Of a DNA stretch of 64,000 nt, positions 33,833 through 48,800 are shown piece after piece. The DNA comes from Marinobacter orientalis (lineage in GTDB: Bacteria; Pseudomonadota; Gammaproteobacteria; Pseudomonadales; Oleiphilaceae). Under the pieces are notes generated by a model. The model had not been told where the DNA came from. It ran no database searches and was given only the letters and a program-made list of their open reading frames with translations. The stretch spans positions 1-64,000 of the forward strand of contig NZ_SRZX01000007.1 of NCBI RefSeq assembly GCF_004792665.1, read 5' to 3'. Numbering within the stretch: the stretch's first letter is position 1; each line of letters begins with the position of its first letter. The translations under genes and the position numbers were made by a program.

Positions 33833-36800
33833 TTAAACCACATTCCAGTCTTCACCCATATGGCTCATACGTGCAACAGAAACCACTGCTGAAGGAGCGT
33901 GTTTTCGATCCTTGACGTTTTCTAACTGGCCCGTCGCGTCGTCCATCAACCATAGCTCGTCGTTCGAGGAGGTGCTGCCTGCCATCGGCGTCGCCGCAGA
34001 GGCCGTTACCAGGATGATCGATTCATTGTAGTTATATTCAAGCCCTACTGAGGAAGCGATAAAGCGGCTGTCAAACGAATCATCCTCCGTCGGCTTGAGC
34101 GAAACCACACCTTCTCCCGAAAGTGAGCCATCATCATAGTCTGCGCCGCCCTTGTTGCCCGGATCACCGGGTACCGCCTCCTCGGTATCGTTTTCAGGCG
34201 GGTTGCCTGGCGGTTGCGGGTCGAGGCCATTACCTACGCCGTTGTTGGCCCTGCCAAGGATACGGACCAGTTCAAAGGTTGTTTCAGCCATGACGCTATC
34301 GCCATCACCATCGACAACTTTTACGCCGAACGAGACGTCTAAAACAGTGGCGTAATCAATGTATGTTTTCTTCTGGCCTACGAAGGTCCACGTGCCATCG
34401 CTATTGACGGTGAGATCACCGGCATAATCCAGGCTGTCGCCCTCGCCATACATCACTGCAATCGTTTCACCAACTGCATACTCTGCCCCGTTGACCCAAA
34501 CCGACACAGTGCCATCGTCATCGGCCCCCATGTCCATTTGCCAGGTTCCAGAGTGAACTTGTGCGCCTCGATAATTGCCAATGTCATTGTTGTTGGACAG
34601 CCCAACTTCGGGGTTGTCATCGATGACGCTCACCGAAACGCTTTGGACCACGGCGAAGCCCCAACCATCGATTAACACCAAATCAATGTTACTGATGGTC
34701 AGGCTATCCACATTAATGACATCTTCATGCGACATCGCATCAAGCAGGGTTGCTGTCAGTGTGACACTGCCTTCAGACTCTGCGGGTATAACCGTGTCAT
34801 AATCCAGGGAAAGGGCAATAACATCCGCGGTACCGTCATTACCAATCAGACGACCATCGCTGGCAACGCGCCAGTTCAAGCTCGCCTCGTTATCCAAACC
34901 GCTAATCTCAATACCAGAAGTATCGGCGCTAAAGGTAATCGTGGATAATTCAAAGGTACCCGTCGCCACCGCAAGATCAATCGACTGGGCATCAACAATA
35001 GCGTCTTCCCGCACCACAACTTCGCCCGGGCTGATGGTGACAAAGACAACCGCCGGTACTTCAATCGCTAAATCCAGTCTCGTTGTCGCAATATCCTGGT
35101 CGCCATCCGTCACTGAAATTTGTGTTGCAAAATCGTAAAGCGCAGCAGAACCATCAGCTGTCCATAAGTCGGGCAAAGCCTGCAATGACCAGCTGCCCGC
35201 GGAACTGACGGTCAACAGGCCAACAACGCGGTTGTCCCGATAAATTTCAATGGCCTGGTCGAAGTCTTGTGCCGCGCCATCAACGAGGAGCTTAAGCTGC
35301 GACAGGCCATCAGCTCCGGCATCAACATTCCATACGCCTTGAATGAACTCGCCTTGCACTACCACGCTTTCAAGGGCTGACGAAGTGATCGCCGGCAGGC
35401 TATCACTGACACCAAGCGTAAGCGTTTGCTGTAATTCAAAGCCTGCTTCATCTATGGCAATTAACTGAACGCCGCTGATTGTCAGCTGGTCAACATTCAC
35501 ATTGTCTTCATGCGCTAATGCGCCCATCAGCGTCGCTGTCACTGTAATTTGCGCTGTTTCGCCCGCGACAATAAGCGGTGCGTTAATTTCAAGCCTGATT
35601 ACATCGGTCATCCCGTCGTTACCAACAAGTGCACCATTCTGCAGTGACCAATTCATCGCGGCGGCATCATCCAGACCATCAAAGGTGATTGCCGCAAAGT
35701 CGTCACCAAACACAAATTGAGTCAAATCAAGTGTACCGGCCGTAAAGCTGGGCATGTCTGTATCGACGTCAACAGTGAGCGTATCGGTAACATTTAGTGT
35801 CGCATCTTCGCCGGTCGCCGGGACATAAGCAGGTACGTCAACTGTCACTCTGGCGTTGGAAACTGCCTGGTCCCCATCGCTGTCGATCAGGGTTATACCG
35901 AACTCAATGTCATAGCTGACATCTCCGCCCAGGTGCCATAGCTTGTCAGCAATGTTCAATGACCACGTTCCGTCAGCGCTGATGGTCATGGTTCCCAGTA
36001 GACGGCCCTCGCGTTCAATCGTCACCGCTTCATCCAAACCATAACTATTGCCGTCGATCGCCACACCATAAGCACCGACTCCATCGGCGCCGGCATCAGG
36101 CACCCACGTGCCGCTTAAGAAATCGTTCGTAGAGCCGCTTGCATTGCTACCTTGTATGCTTAAGGCGGGGAACGCGTCTGCAACGTTGACCGTCACGCTG
36201 TTGCGCGCCTGCAGGCCAAATTCGTCTGTCGCGACCAGTTCAATACCGGTAATCGCCAGAGTATCGACATTCACATCATCTTCATGAGCAAGTGCGCCCA
36301 TCAGGGTTGCTGTTAAAGTGACCGTACCGCTATTTAATCCCGCAATCCTGTCGGCGGTTATTTCCAGGCTGATCACATCTTCTGAGCCGTTATTACCAAC
36401 CAACAACCCATTGACGACGGACCAGCCTATCGATGCAGCGTCGTCAAGACCGTTGATCTCAATAGCACTGAGATCAGAACCAAAAGTCACTGAAACAATA
36501 TCGCCTATTCCCGCGGTGTAAGTTAAATCTACACTGCTGACGTCACTGGTGAGTGTGTCAGAAACGTTGAGAACAGCGTCTTCGCCTTGCACGGGAATAT
36601 CTGGAATCTTCGAACCGGTCAGCCAGACGCTCACATTATCGGAATCGCTGTCCTGGTCACCATCTGTCAGCGTGAGACCAAACTGCACATCAAAGTTACG
36701 GTTAACGTAGAAATCATTGAGTGCATTGCCTGCGGCGACAACCCAGGTACCGTCAGACTTCACGGTGAGGGTACCGATCTGCTGCCCTTCTCTGACGATC

Positions 36801-39800
36801 GCGATCGCATCGTCAAGGTTATAGCGATTGCCCTCAAAACTGACGGAATAGGCTCCCAAACCATCGGCACCCGCCTCTGCAGCCCAAGTGCCACTCAATA
36901 CCTCGTTGGCTGTACCGCTCACAGCGCCACCCACCAGATCGACATCTGGATAAGCGTCGGCCACAACAACACGAATGCTGCTCATGGTTTGATTGGCCTG
37001 GGAATCCGTGGCCACCAGGTTAATGCCTGTAATCACCAGGGTGTCCACGTTCACAATGCTTTCGTGTGCGAACGCGCCCATCAGCGTTGCGCTAACGGTC
37101 ACGCTACCTGATGTATTGGCAGCGATTGGCGCTGAAGCGATCGTCAACTTCAGAATATCGGCGTTGCCGTCATTGGCAATCAGTTCGCCGTTTAGCAAGG
37201 ACCAGGTAATGCTGGCCTGACTATCCAGTCCAAACAGTTTGATCGCACCGGTATCGGTATCAAACGTGAATGACGCTAAGTCATTACTTCCAGCCGTATA
37301 CGGTACATCGATACTTGCCACGTCCGTAGTGGCTGTATCGGTGACCACCAGAATTGCACTATCGTCCAGCAGGACATCCCCACCACCGGGTAAGTCTTTA
37401 AGCGTAATGTCATTCAGTTCGCCAGGCATTAATACCGCAGGTTGAATGGCCGCTTTTGCGTTTGCAGCACCTAACGGCAGGTTCGCCGGGTCACTTACAA
37501 CAACCTTATCTTCAAAGCTGCCCGTGGTTGCATCGAAGCCATCAAGAATAATTGCCGGCTTGTCGCTGGAAGGACTGACCTCAACCGTCGAAATACCGAT
37601 CGTCCGGGTGGAGGTACCGAACTGATCGAGCGCTGCAACCTGGGCGTTCTGATCACGCTTGCTGCCAAAGAACTGGCCAAACACATAGGTGTCCGGCCCT
37701 TCTCCCCCAGCCAACAGCAACTCAGTATCGGTAAAGCTATCGACGGCAAAGTAATCTTCACCCGACCGTCCAGACACCCAGAGTTGATCTACATTGGTGC
37801 TCACATTTATACGCTGCACACTCTCCGGTCCGCCGCTGGTTGTCGCCTCTTCCAGGGTGCCATTAATCACTGAGACCATATTGAAGCCACCGGGATAGCT
37901 CGCCACACCCAGGGTTTCTCGCATCAGGAAAATATCGTCACTGTCGTCCGCACCATGTATCGCAACACTATCGAGCGCATCGCTGTCGATATTAATGACA
38001 TACTCGTTGCTGACATCACCCGATCCGTGGGTATAAATATCGACATCATCTACGCCCTCACCGCCGACCAGGTTGAGAACATCGCGGCCGATGATGCTGC
38101 CATCTACCTGACTGCCAACAGGATCCTGCATTGCGTTAAGCCGGGTCACGATCAACAGGTCATCACTGCCATACCCGAAAGCAGTCACTTCACCGGCCAA
38201 GGTTGCACCATTAAAGTGAATTGAGTCCTGATCACTGCCACCATGAATAAAGGCACCGTCACCGCTGGCAATATAACCCTCAAATAACATATTACTGCCG
38301 GAGGCATCTTCAATAGCGGCCACCGTGCCCGTCAGGGTAATGGTGTAGAAGAGAACAATTTCTTCTCCGGTTTCTTTATCGGTAATGGTACGCGCACGAA
38401 TGCTTTCAGTAGCCTCAGGGTATTCGCTCTTGAATTGTTGATATTCCTCGGTCGCTCTTATTACTGCCAGCGTTTTGCCCTGGATACTGGTTGAAAAACT
38501 GGCAACTCCAAAGTCAGCATCGCCGTTGATAGTCAAGAGAGTGCCAGCTTCAATTTTGCTGTTTTTTGCCGCGTGAATGTCATCATCTACGACAATATCG
38601 ATAGAACCGGCAGCCTCGATGTTCCCATTTTCCAGGAGTTTAAATGACAGCGACTTATCACCGCTGTCAGTCACCGGGCTCAGGGCGGATAAAATGATAT
38701 TGCCTTGATCGGAGATAGCGCTACTGACAACCATATCGTCGTTGATATTTATTAAGGCAATATCACTGTCAGCTTGCGCGTGAATAGTTCCGTTAACTTC
38801 CAGCTGGTAATCTGCTGTTCCCAGGCTGCCATTATTAGCCGTCAGGTTTATTGAGTTAGCGGATATATCCGTGTCAGCAGTGCCGCTGGTGTTACCGCGG
38901 ATAAATGACTCGTCGTAGCTGGCATCGAGAATACTGCCATTCAGGGTCGTCAGGGTGACATCACCCAAGACGCTGGTGACAGTGTTCAACCTTAAATCGC
39001 CCTGGTTTTTGGTGATATAAATATCGCTGAAGGCGATAGCGGATAGTTGGATTCGTTCATCAACCTCCAGGGCATTTCCGGCTTCGCCCAGACTACCAAT
39101 GGAAATGATCTGGATGCGGTCTGCGATAAGATCTGTTTCGCTGTCACTTCTGGCATCGACGATGCTTCCGTCAAAATTAAAAAGAAAGATATCGGCTTCG
39201 GTGGACTCTATAAGCTCGATACGCATATCGCCACTGGCTTCACTCGCAAAAATACTTCCGTCAGTCTTGATGGATATACCGCCATCACCAATAATGTCCG
39301 TCGAAATATTCAAGCTGACATCAACGCCATCCTCAGCCAGACCCTCAACCATAATATTATCGGCAGTAATATCTGCTAAGCCCAAGGTACTGGCAACATA
39401 GCCACCAAGCCCACCACCAGACACCGAAACCGGCACGGCCTTCGTTACCGCTCCATTCAGGTAATGCTCGCTATAAGAACCTGATTCACCGGAAATTGGG
39501 GCACCTGAATCATCAAACGCATGTACAACGATCGAGCCACCGCTGATAATTTGCTCAGCAACAATTTGCGCTGATCGCAAGTTGACCGAGACATCGCCCG
39601 CAACATTAATCTCAGGCACTACGGTCGTATAAGCGCCACTAACCGAGCCACCGACAACAAAAGACTGAAGATCAAGAGAAACATCATCTGCAGCATCAAT
39701 GGTGAAAACATTGCCTCGCCCATCATCAAACAGCTTGATGCCCAGATTAACCAGTGACCCTTGCTCAGCCGAAAGGCTAAGGTCTTGGGAGCGGATAACC

Positions 39801-42800
39801 GGCTTACCAAATAAAGAAAAAGCTAGAATGCTGGAGTCAAGGGATGTTATCGCCGTTCTGCCTTTACGGTTTTCGATGTTTCCAGTAATAACTACGGCGC
39901 CTTTGCTCAATATCTCGATATCACTGCCTTCGGCTTCAAATGCGATATTGAATGTCAGCTCGCGGGAGTTATCTGCGGTAATACTCACATCAGAGTCAAA
40001 CTCACCTTTGTTAATGACATTCCCACTGGAGATATCAATGCCCTGAGTGATCATGGTGAACTCTGAGTTGTTAATCAGGGTCAGATCACTGCTTGAGGTA
40101 TTGTAAAAGAAGGTACCGTCTGCGCCGGTAACACGATCGGTGCCATCACCTCGCGCCGTTATCCAGATATCACCTAACTGGGCTGGTTTACCGCTAATAG
40201 CCTCGATGAAAAAAGCGCCTGTAATCTGGTCACCAACATCATAGCCTTCGACACTCACTCCATTCATCGAAACGATGTTCCCGGACTCGTCGACCTCCAG
40301 ACCAAAATTCGTGTCTCGTGCATCAATATGAACATCGGCATTCATATCGACCAATGTTGAGTGATTGGGAGAATCATTAGTATAGACAGGCCCTATCCAT
40401 GCGCCTCTCCACCCGTTATCGCCAATGATATTCCCGAAATCTTCAGCGCGTACCTCAAGCAAGTCTCCGCCATAGATTGTCACACCCTCGCCTGCTTTGA
40501 CGTTACTGGTGGTCGTTAATGACGTCTCACTCCACCCGGCACCGCCACCAAGCGCAATAATGTACATCTCGAGATTGGTATCGAAGGTATTGCCGTAGTT
40601 GAGCGCTTGAATCCTCACGCCATCACGACCAGTGATGACCACCGAGCCTCCTAACAGCACTTCACTCGTAAGGTTCGCGGAAATCTGCGCACGCGCGTTG
40701 CCGCCGGCAAAAAGTCCCCCAAGCGTCATATAAGCCGTTGAGTCCAGATCAATATGTTTATTCGACGCATCAATCAGCAGTTCGTAGGCGTTAATTTGCG
40801 CATTCCCTTGCACAGTGACGCGTGTGTTTGCGGTAAAAGACGTATTACGCAGATTGGCGTCGTTCACAGAACTACCAGCGACCAAGCCTCCACTTGAGGC
40901 CCAGCCTTCGTTACTTGCGAGACCACCTGTAATGGCTTCAATTGACATGCCCGGCAACGGATTATTATCAAAATCAGTGACCCTCCGGCCGTCGGCAGAA
41001 AGTGACGCATTTCCTTCAATCACAATATCATTATAAATCGTCACTGTAGTTTGGGCCTGGGCACTGGTTCCGCTTATCGCTGCGCCCCCCCTTGAATGCG
41101 ACAAGGTAGTAACGTTTGGTGCAGTCTCGGATTTAGCCACCATCGTGTAGCCGGCATCGAGAATTGCGTCGCCGCTAATGGTAATCGCTTGATGCTCTGT
41201 ATAGGTGGCCTCGGAGAATGTTGAGGTCACACCGCCAAGAACCCCAATCGAAACGAGCTGATTATCAATTTTCCCAAACGTCTTATTGTTAGAGTCGACC
41301 CGTATGCTGCCATCAGCAATCAACGCCCCTTCGATATCGGTATCCAGCGTCACATCTAAATTCAGGAATCCGTCACTGGTGCCGACGTTTGCTGCTCCAC
41401 CCGCGGTATTTCTGACCGTGACCGAAGAAACACTGTCGCCAACGTCATTCAATACCTCATTCAGGTCGACACCGCCCGGCCCCATCAAATCGATATCAAA
41501 AGATGCAAGCCCCGAAACATCAATTGCCAACTCAAGGTCGCCCCAGGCCCGATTGAGGTCATTGCCATCAATCGCAAACTCAACGCCATAACTCACCTCG
41601 TTGCTTCCGGTAACAGTGAGAGGTTCACCATTCGGGGTAGTCGACAAGTTCAGGTAGGGGTCGCCTGGGTCTGCATCGACTATGTAATATCCCTGGCCAT
41701 GCCGGAGGGCGTCGTGACCTACGATACTTTTCGCTTGGGTTGCGCCATCGGGAAGCAAGCGTATTGAGGTAAACTCGTCTAGCGGATCAAGAACGCCCTC
41801 GAAGGTTTCCCTCGCGTCAATCGCATCAAACACCTCACCTGTACTGTTATTCGTCAGGGTCAAGAGGTTTTCATCGACCACATTGACGGTATAGACACCC
41901 TGATACCTGAAAACAGTCAGCCAAACGGTTTCGCCACCCTGATAACCATGATCCTCAACAAAAATGGCCTGCGAGGTATCTGACTGGCCATAGCGTTTCT
42001 CACCACTTGGGTCCAAGGCAGCCTCAACACCCAGGTCACCGACCCGGATATTTTCCAGCAAACCGGGCTCATAATAGGTGATAAAATCACCTGCCTGAAA
42101 CTGACCGCTACTGAAAAACGCAAGCAGTTGAGTGTTAAAACCGTTGTTTTGATAGTAAAAACTGTTTTCGCTCAGGAAAGTACGATCAACGGCCTCAACA
42201 TCGGTATCAAGCAGCTTAACGCGGAAGTCATCCAGTTTTATAACCCGGTACTCACCCGACAAACCGTCATCAACCAATGGTGTGATCGATTGCTGACCTA
42301 TTTGGTACTCAAGTACGCCAGAGGCATTGAGGCTGGGCACAACACCGTCAATCGGAACGAGATCAACTTCATTACCATTCAACGCATCTGCCAGCGATGC
42401 GGCCAGCTGAACCGTGTTTTCGTCGTTAACAATAACGAAAAACGTGCCTTCGCCGAGCCCTTGGACCGGCACACCACCCGGGTTAAGGCCAACCTCATCG
42501 CCGGTATTAAAGCCGTGCTCGACTATCGTCAGGCTATTGGCCGGCGTCCCGTCAGCAGAAGGTTGATCTCCATAATGTACGTCAGCTAACTCGAAGTGCG
42601 ACTGAGGGATATACGAACCTGTTTCCAGGGTAGCAAGGGTAAAATCTATAACGATACCGTTGTTCGCGTCATCAAGTGTTCTGGCTATCTGGAGGTAGTC
42701 GCCATCAACAACGGCATAGTAAGTCGCCCATCGACCGGATTGATTAATGCCCTGTAGCGTGATCGTGTCTCCGACAAAACCGGAGCCATTCATTGTCAGC

Positions 42801-45800
42801 GCATCGCCGGTGACGAAACTGTGTCCCTCGTACAAAAAGCTGTTGGCAGGCACGCCATCGTCCGATAGCTCATTACCAACATTCGCCACCATCTTGAAGA
42901 GCTCAACCTGCTCACCACCCTCAAGCAGTATTTTTGGTCCGCTTGTGGGCTGCAATTCAAGTGCGTCACCAGCCAATGCGGCGTCCAGGGTAAGCGCAAG
43001 CTGAACCGTGTCTTTGCTCGTCACGATGACATAGTGATCGGCACGATTATCAGGGTTCGCAGCGTCGCTGTAATACTTATAACCACCAATCTGTGCAGCC
43101 TGCAAATTGATGACATCACCCGATGTCATGCCATGATCTGCTATGTAGAGGCTGTTCTCACCAAATAGAATCGTGTCTTCGTTCAGTGCCACCTCAACCG
43201 GGCTTGTGGTCAGGCTGCCGGCCTCGCCCCAGCGCACAAGATCAATAGCCTCTCCGTTCAAGGCATCCTGTTGAGTGCTTGCAACCTGAATGTGATTGGG
43301 AAGATAGGTGCTATTGGTGATTACATAATAGGTCTGACCTTCTATCAGCCCCGGTAGGGGCAAAGATCCGCCGTTATAGATAAACGCGTCACCTGTTTGC
43401 AGACCATGCTCTGGCAGGTAGAAACTGTTTGAAATAATACCTTCGCTATTATTGCCGAAGGCATAGCGGGTCTTTATATCGTTGCTGTAAACCACGGATG
43501 ACCCATCAAAATACAGGGCGTCGGGCTCACTCACCGAGACGATATCCCCGGTTTCCAGATTATGTTCCGTCTCGAATCGGATCAGGTTCTTGTCTTTGTC
43601 CAGATCGGTGCCGTTAAACGTTGCGCCCAAACGGATTGATTCCCGATCAACTCGAATGACGGGTAAATCCCGGTTAAAGTACTGCCCTTCCGAACCGCCC
43701 TGATCTTTGAGTTGAACAACATCTCCTGTACGCAGGTTTAGAATTTCATAGACAAGTTCAACCGCATTGGTATCAACGACTGTGCCATCTGCGGTCTCGA
43801 AATCACCATTAACATCGCCATATACGCGAACAAAAGCACCCGTCGGGTTGCCATCCTCATCGAGTTCGGGCACTCGTTCCTGTGTGACCGGGTCAATCTG
43901 ATAGCCGATCAGTTCAAAGGTATTCGCATCACGGCGATTGATCTTGAATTCGCCGTCGTTGACTAAACTGTCATTGCTGATTTCAGCCGAGGCAGGTGCT
44001 TCAGCCTGACCCGACTGGGTGTATATCTCTACCTGGCCACCTGCAAGCAGCAAAGCGTCTGCGCTTATCGTTGTGGTCGTCGTGGGCGTGACCTCAACAT
44101 CCCCTTTAGAAAAGCCACCGGAAACCACACCGCCACTGACACTTTCTACAAAGGCGTCACCCTCAATATCACTTTCGGTTTGAACGGCAATATCCTGCAA
44201 CGCTTCTATCAAAACACCCTTGCCTATCGTTGCCTCGACATCAGCGGTAACCCTGGTTGTTCCGCTGGTACCGCTGATCGACATGCCACCAAAGGCCACA
44301 GCCAGGGTTTGCGCATTCGCTAATTTATCGCCCTTGACGGCAACAGAAACATCGGTTGCCGCAAGCCGGCTCGTCCGATTTGCGTTACGGACCTCTGCCC
44401 GCGTTGTTGAATCGGATATAACGGCGTTCGAGAACATCAACCCGGCCGCGAAGAGGCCTCCAGAGCCGCCTTTGGTAACAACATCTAATTGACTGGAACT
44501 TTCTGCCAGCACATCGATAGTATTGGCCGCGATAATATCAACGTCAGTACCGATATAAGCGATGGTGTCTCGCTTGTCCGTGCCGCTTGAATAACCAACA
44601 GAGGCAGCGACTGCGCCTCCGCTGCCTCCCGTCGCCATAGCGTTATTATCGCCAGAACCTATGTTTAGATCGCCTATTTCAAGCGAACCGGCTGCATGTA
44701 CCCTGATATTTTCGACTGCCGATGGATTGCTGTAATCGCCCAAGGATGCTTCGTCTAAAATGCCTGCTGTCGTGGCGCCGTCTGCATTCACTATGGTCAC
44801 CGCGCCGCCTGCCGCGCCAAAGGCTGCTAGCGATATCTGGATGGTTTCAGCAAACAAACCAATTTCGCTGGTCGCCGTGACACTGACATCTCTCGCCGAA
44901 ACGATCGTGCCACCGAGTTCAGCAATAACGTCACTGGTATCGGTTAAGGAGACCACCGTTGCGGACAGAGCAACGCCGATGGCACCAGCACCGGCAAAGC
45001 CTGTGAATTCGGCGTCTTGAATTAAAATGCCATTGACAGAAATGTCGCCACCCGACGAAATCAGGCTTCCGCTGTTGATGCGGGCGGTCACATCATTATC
45101 CAGAGTGGCTACGCCAACACCGCCTGAGGCCGCAACACCACCAACTGCTGCGCCACCGACAACCGCCTTGAAGTCGGCGTTCTGTCTGGCCGTAACCGTA
45201 ATATCGCCGTTTCCAGTCGTTACACTGGAATTCGAGCCAATAATGGCGCTGGTGCCGGCGGGAATATCATCCGTCAGCGTAATGCTGCCAACCTTATTTC
45301 CAGCATAGGTCTCTGATGCGGAGGCTGTTATGTCGGTAGTCTGCTGATTCGTCTGGTCCAGGTTTTCATCGCCTGTTGCAGCCTGTGGCGAGGTAAGCTC
45401 ACCCACCAGGCCTGCAATACCATCATCAATCATTACCTTGGATTCAGTGGTGACAGTATCCCCATCAGCGCTGTCAGACTGGTCCTGACCGTCGCCATCC
45501 GAGTATTCATAACTGGTATCGCTCTTGTCTCCACCGATATCGAACACACCAACCGCCGCGGCCAACGCACCGGCGCCGCCCGCGCCTCCAAAAATAACCC
45601 CCTTGACATCCTGATCTGACAACGCAAGAACGGCAACGTTATCATTCGCATTGATCGTTCCATTCAGATAGGCCGATGTATCGTTACTGACGGTCAAAAC
45701 GCCAACACCAACGCCGGCACCGACCAGACCAATCCCCATCCCCCCCGAAACAACATCAACACTGATATCGTTGTGGGCAACGATGGTTACGTTTTGCTTA

Positions 45801-48800
45801 TCGCCTGGTCCGGTGCCGGCCTGGTATCCTTTCTGATTAATAGCAGCACCACTGCCCACCCCCGCAACCGTATCCGAATCAACTTCAATCACGGCAGCCG
45901 ACCCGCCGACGGCGACTACCCCGCCAGCAGCGCCAAATGCTACCTGATCCAGATCTTCACTCGACGTCGCATAAACCGACAAGCCCTGCACGCCATCAGT
46001 GCTGTTACCCTGAGCTCGAGCGTCAACCTGAGTGTTCTGCCCAATGCTGGCAGTTGTGGTTTTCTCCACCACCATAATGCCAACACCCGGGCTCACCGCA
46101 GCAAAGCCCCCCGCTACGCCACCATCAAGCATATCGATGTTGGTATTGTCCGTAGCATGAACCAACACATTGTTATCGGCATTCAACATACCGCCCGCGG
46201 CCAGTTCAGCGGTGGTGGTCGCTTGTAAGGAGATAACCGTAACGGCGGGTGAGACAGCTACATAACCACCAGCAATCGATAATACCAGCGACTGAAGGTC
46301 TTCTTCCGCCTCTGCAATAATGGAAATGTCATCCCTGGCATAAATATCAGCATCGCCGACCATGGCGCGCGTATCTGTCGTTATGGCTTTAACATCCGCC
46401 ACCACGCTTACACCCGCACCGCCGGAGACCGCAACGGCAGCCAGGACACCCATATGATCAAGCGCGCTGCCTGCTGCAATATTAACCGACTGATTGGCTC
46501 CGGCATCGTTGCCGGTGTCATGATTAATGCTGACACCATCTCCAACAGTGGCATGGGTCGTAATATTCGCCACATCGACATCAGCAACCACTGCCACGCT
46601 GGCGTTGCCGGCCAATGCGATACCTCCGGTAATCGACTGCAAGTCATCGAGGCTGGTCGCCGTGATCGATACACCGGTCACGTTGGCTGTATCCGCCTGA
46701 TAGTCGGTCGCGTCAAACATGCCATCTTTTGATTGATCGGTGCCTGGCATGGACAGATTCAGGCTACCGTCGATGGCGTCCGTGGGTGTGGCAACTGAAC
46801 CGCTGCTCGTATTGATAAAGCTCGAACCCTGACCACTCTGTTCCGCACTTACACCGCCTGTGTGGGTATTAATTGCGTCGAGTTTGGCTTTGGCATTGAT
46901 GTTGGCACCGTCAAGTACAGTCGCCGTTACCGACTTGTCCACTATCGGAATATCAAAAGAACCAACAATCGCAGCGGTGCCTGCACCCGCCAGTGAAGCT
47001 GCGATCATGTCAATTTCGGTATCCTGCAGGGCATCGACCACCACAGAGCCGTCGGCAGTTACCTCGGCATTAGCGCCAATCGTTGCATGAGTATCCAGCC
47101 CCAAGACGTAGACGCCACCATTCAGACCAACCGCCGCCGTGCCGGCCCCTGCAATACCGACCGCAATCGAAACGATCTGTTCTTTAGCGAATGCTTCAAT
47201 CCGTATGTTACCCAATGCATCCGCCGACACGCCTTGTGCATTCAGGTTGGTGATGGTGCTGTCACCCAGGCTCACCCTTGTCGTTTTGTTGACACTGGCA
47301 ATATCGATACTGGCACCTATCGCGGCGGTGCCGCCACCGGCAATATTACCCGCTACGTTATAGAGCTCGGTGTTATCCTCCGCCCTGATCTGCAGATCCA
47401 GGCCAGACTCGAGGGCGGCACCATCTTGCACCCTGGCGACAGTTGTTTCGGTGATGACAGTTACTGGCACTGCTCCGGCGATACCGGCAGTACCACCTCC
47501 ACTGCCCTGAATCGCAACACCCACAATTTTCTCTTTGGAATCAGCGATCACACTTACGCCACGGTGCGTGCCTGAACCATTCGGAGACTGACGCACAAAC
47601 CCGTTACCTATGGCCAGGCCGGTCAAGGCCGCGCTAGCGCCGATATCTGCCAGAACATCATCGTTGCGCACCAGGAGCAGAGCACTGGCACCTGCGCCGG
47701 CTTTTCCGCCGACGGCGATACCGCCAGCCGCATTAGCAATCAATGCTTCACTTTCTGCCGAAACGAGAACGGTGTCTCCAGCTGAAACGGTCGCGTTATT
47801 GCCTACCAGGGCTCGGACGGTGTCATTTTGCACCACGACGCCGAGCGAAACACCTCCGGCAAAATCAGCCAGTGCAGCCGCAACGGCTACATCCACCATG
47901 ATGTGGTCGAAGTGATGCGCAGCCGTGACCGCAACATCTTCGTCAGCATCAACCCGGCTATGATTCCCCAGCAAGGCCTTAACAGTATCGTTATAGACAG
48001 GTACCGAGACAGCACCGGATCCAGCCGAACCTCTGGATACGCCCGCATTAAAAATCACATAGACATGAGTCGCATCAAGACTTGCATCGACCAGTACTGA
48101 GCCGTCCGCGTTGAGTCGGCTGTAGTGCCCGACTTCAGCCGTCACATCACGTTTATGAACCGAGACGTCAACGGAGGCGCCCAAGGCCAGTTTTCCAAAA
48201 CTGGCGGAGACTCCACCCACCGCATTAATGCCGGTAAAGTCGTAAGCCGCATAGACAACGATATTGCCGCTATTACCTGCCGTAACCGTTGTGTAGCTGC
48301 CTGCAGTGCCATTGTTGCTGCCAATACCGGCGTGGATTGAAGTGTCATTTGTGTCGACTAATACCGAGCCTTGAACAGCAAACCTGGTACCTGCTACTGC
48401 AACACCCGCCACGATATTAATAATGTCGTCGTCAGCAACAGCCCTGACTGCTACCCCGTCAATGCTGGCATCGCCCACCGTTTGCGCGCTGCCCTGACTA
48501 TCCGCCGTTATCGTCGCGCCATTGCCAATGAACGCTTTCACCAACCGATCGTAAATATTGGTGCTAGCCAAAGAAATGCCTACACCGCTGTCTTCACCGA
48601 CGGCGAGCCCGCCGGTCACTGTGACCATCGATACCTGGCTTTGAGCGATTAAGGCTAAGTTATTCAGTGCAGAGACAGTTGCGCCACCATCTATCCGGGC
48701 TTGCGTTTCGCCCGTCTGCAAATGAAGTGTGAGTTGTCCTGCACCACCTGTCCCATCGCCGGCCAAACCGGCACTCGCAACAATGGAAACGACTTGATGC

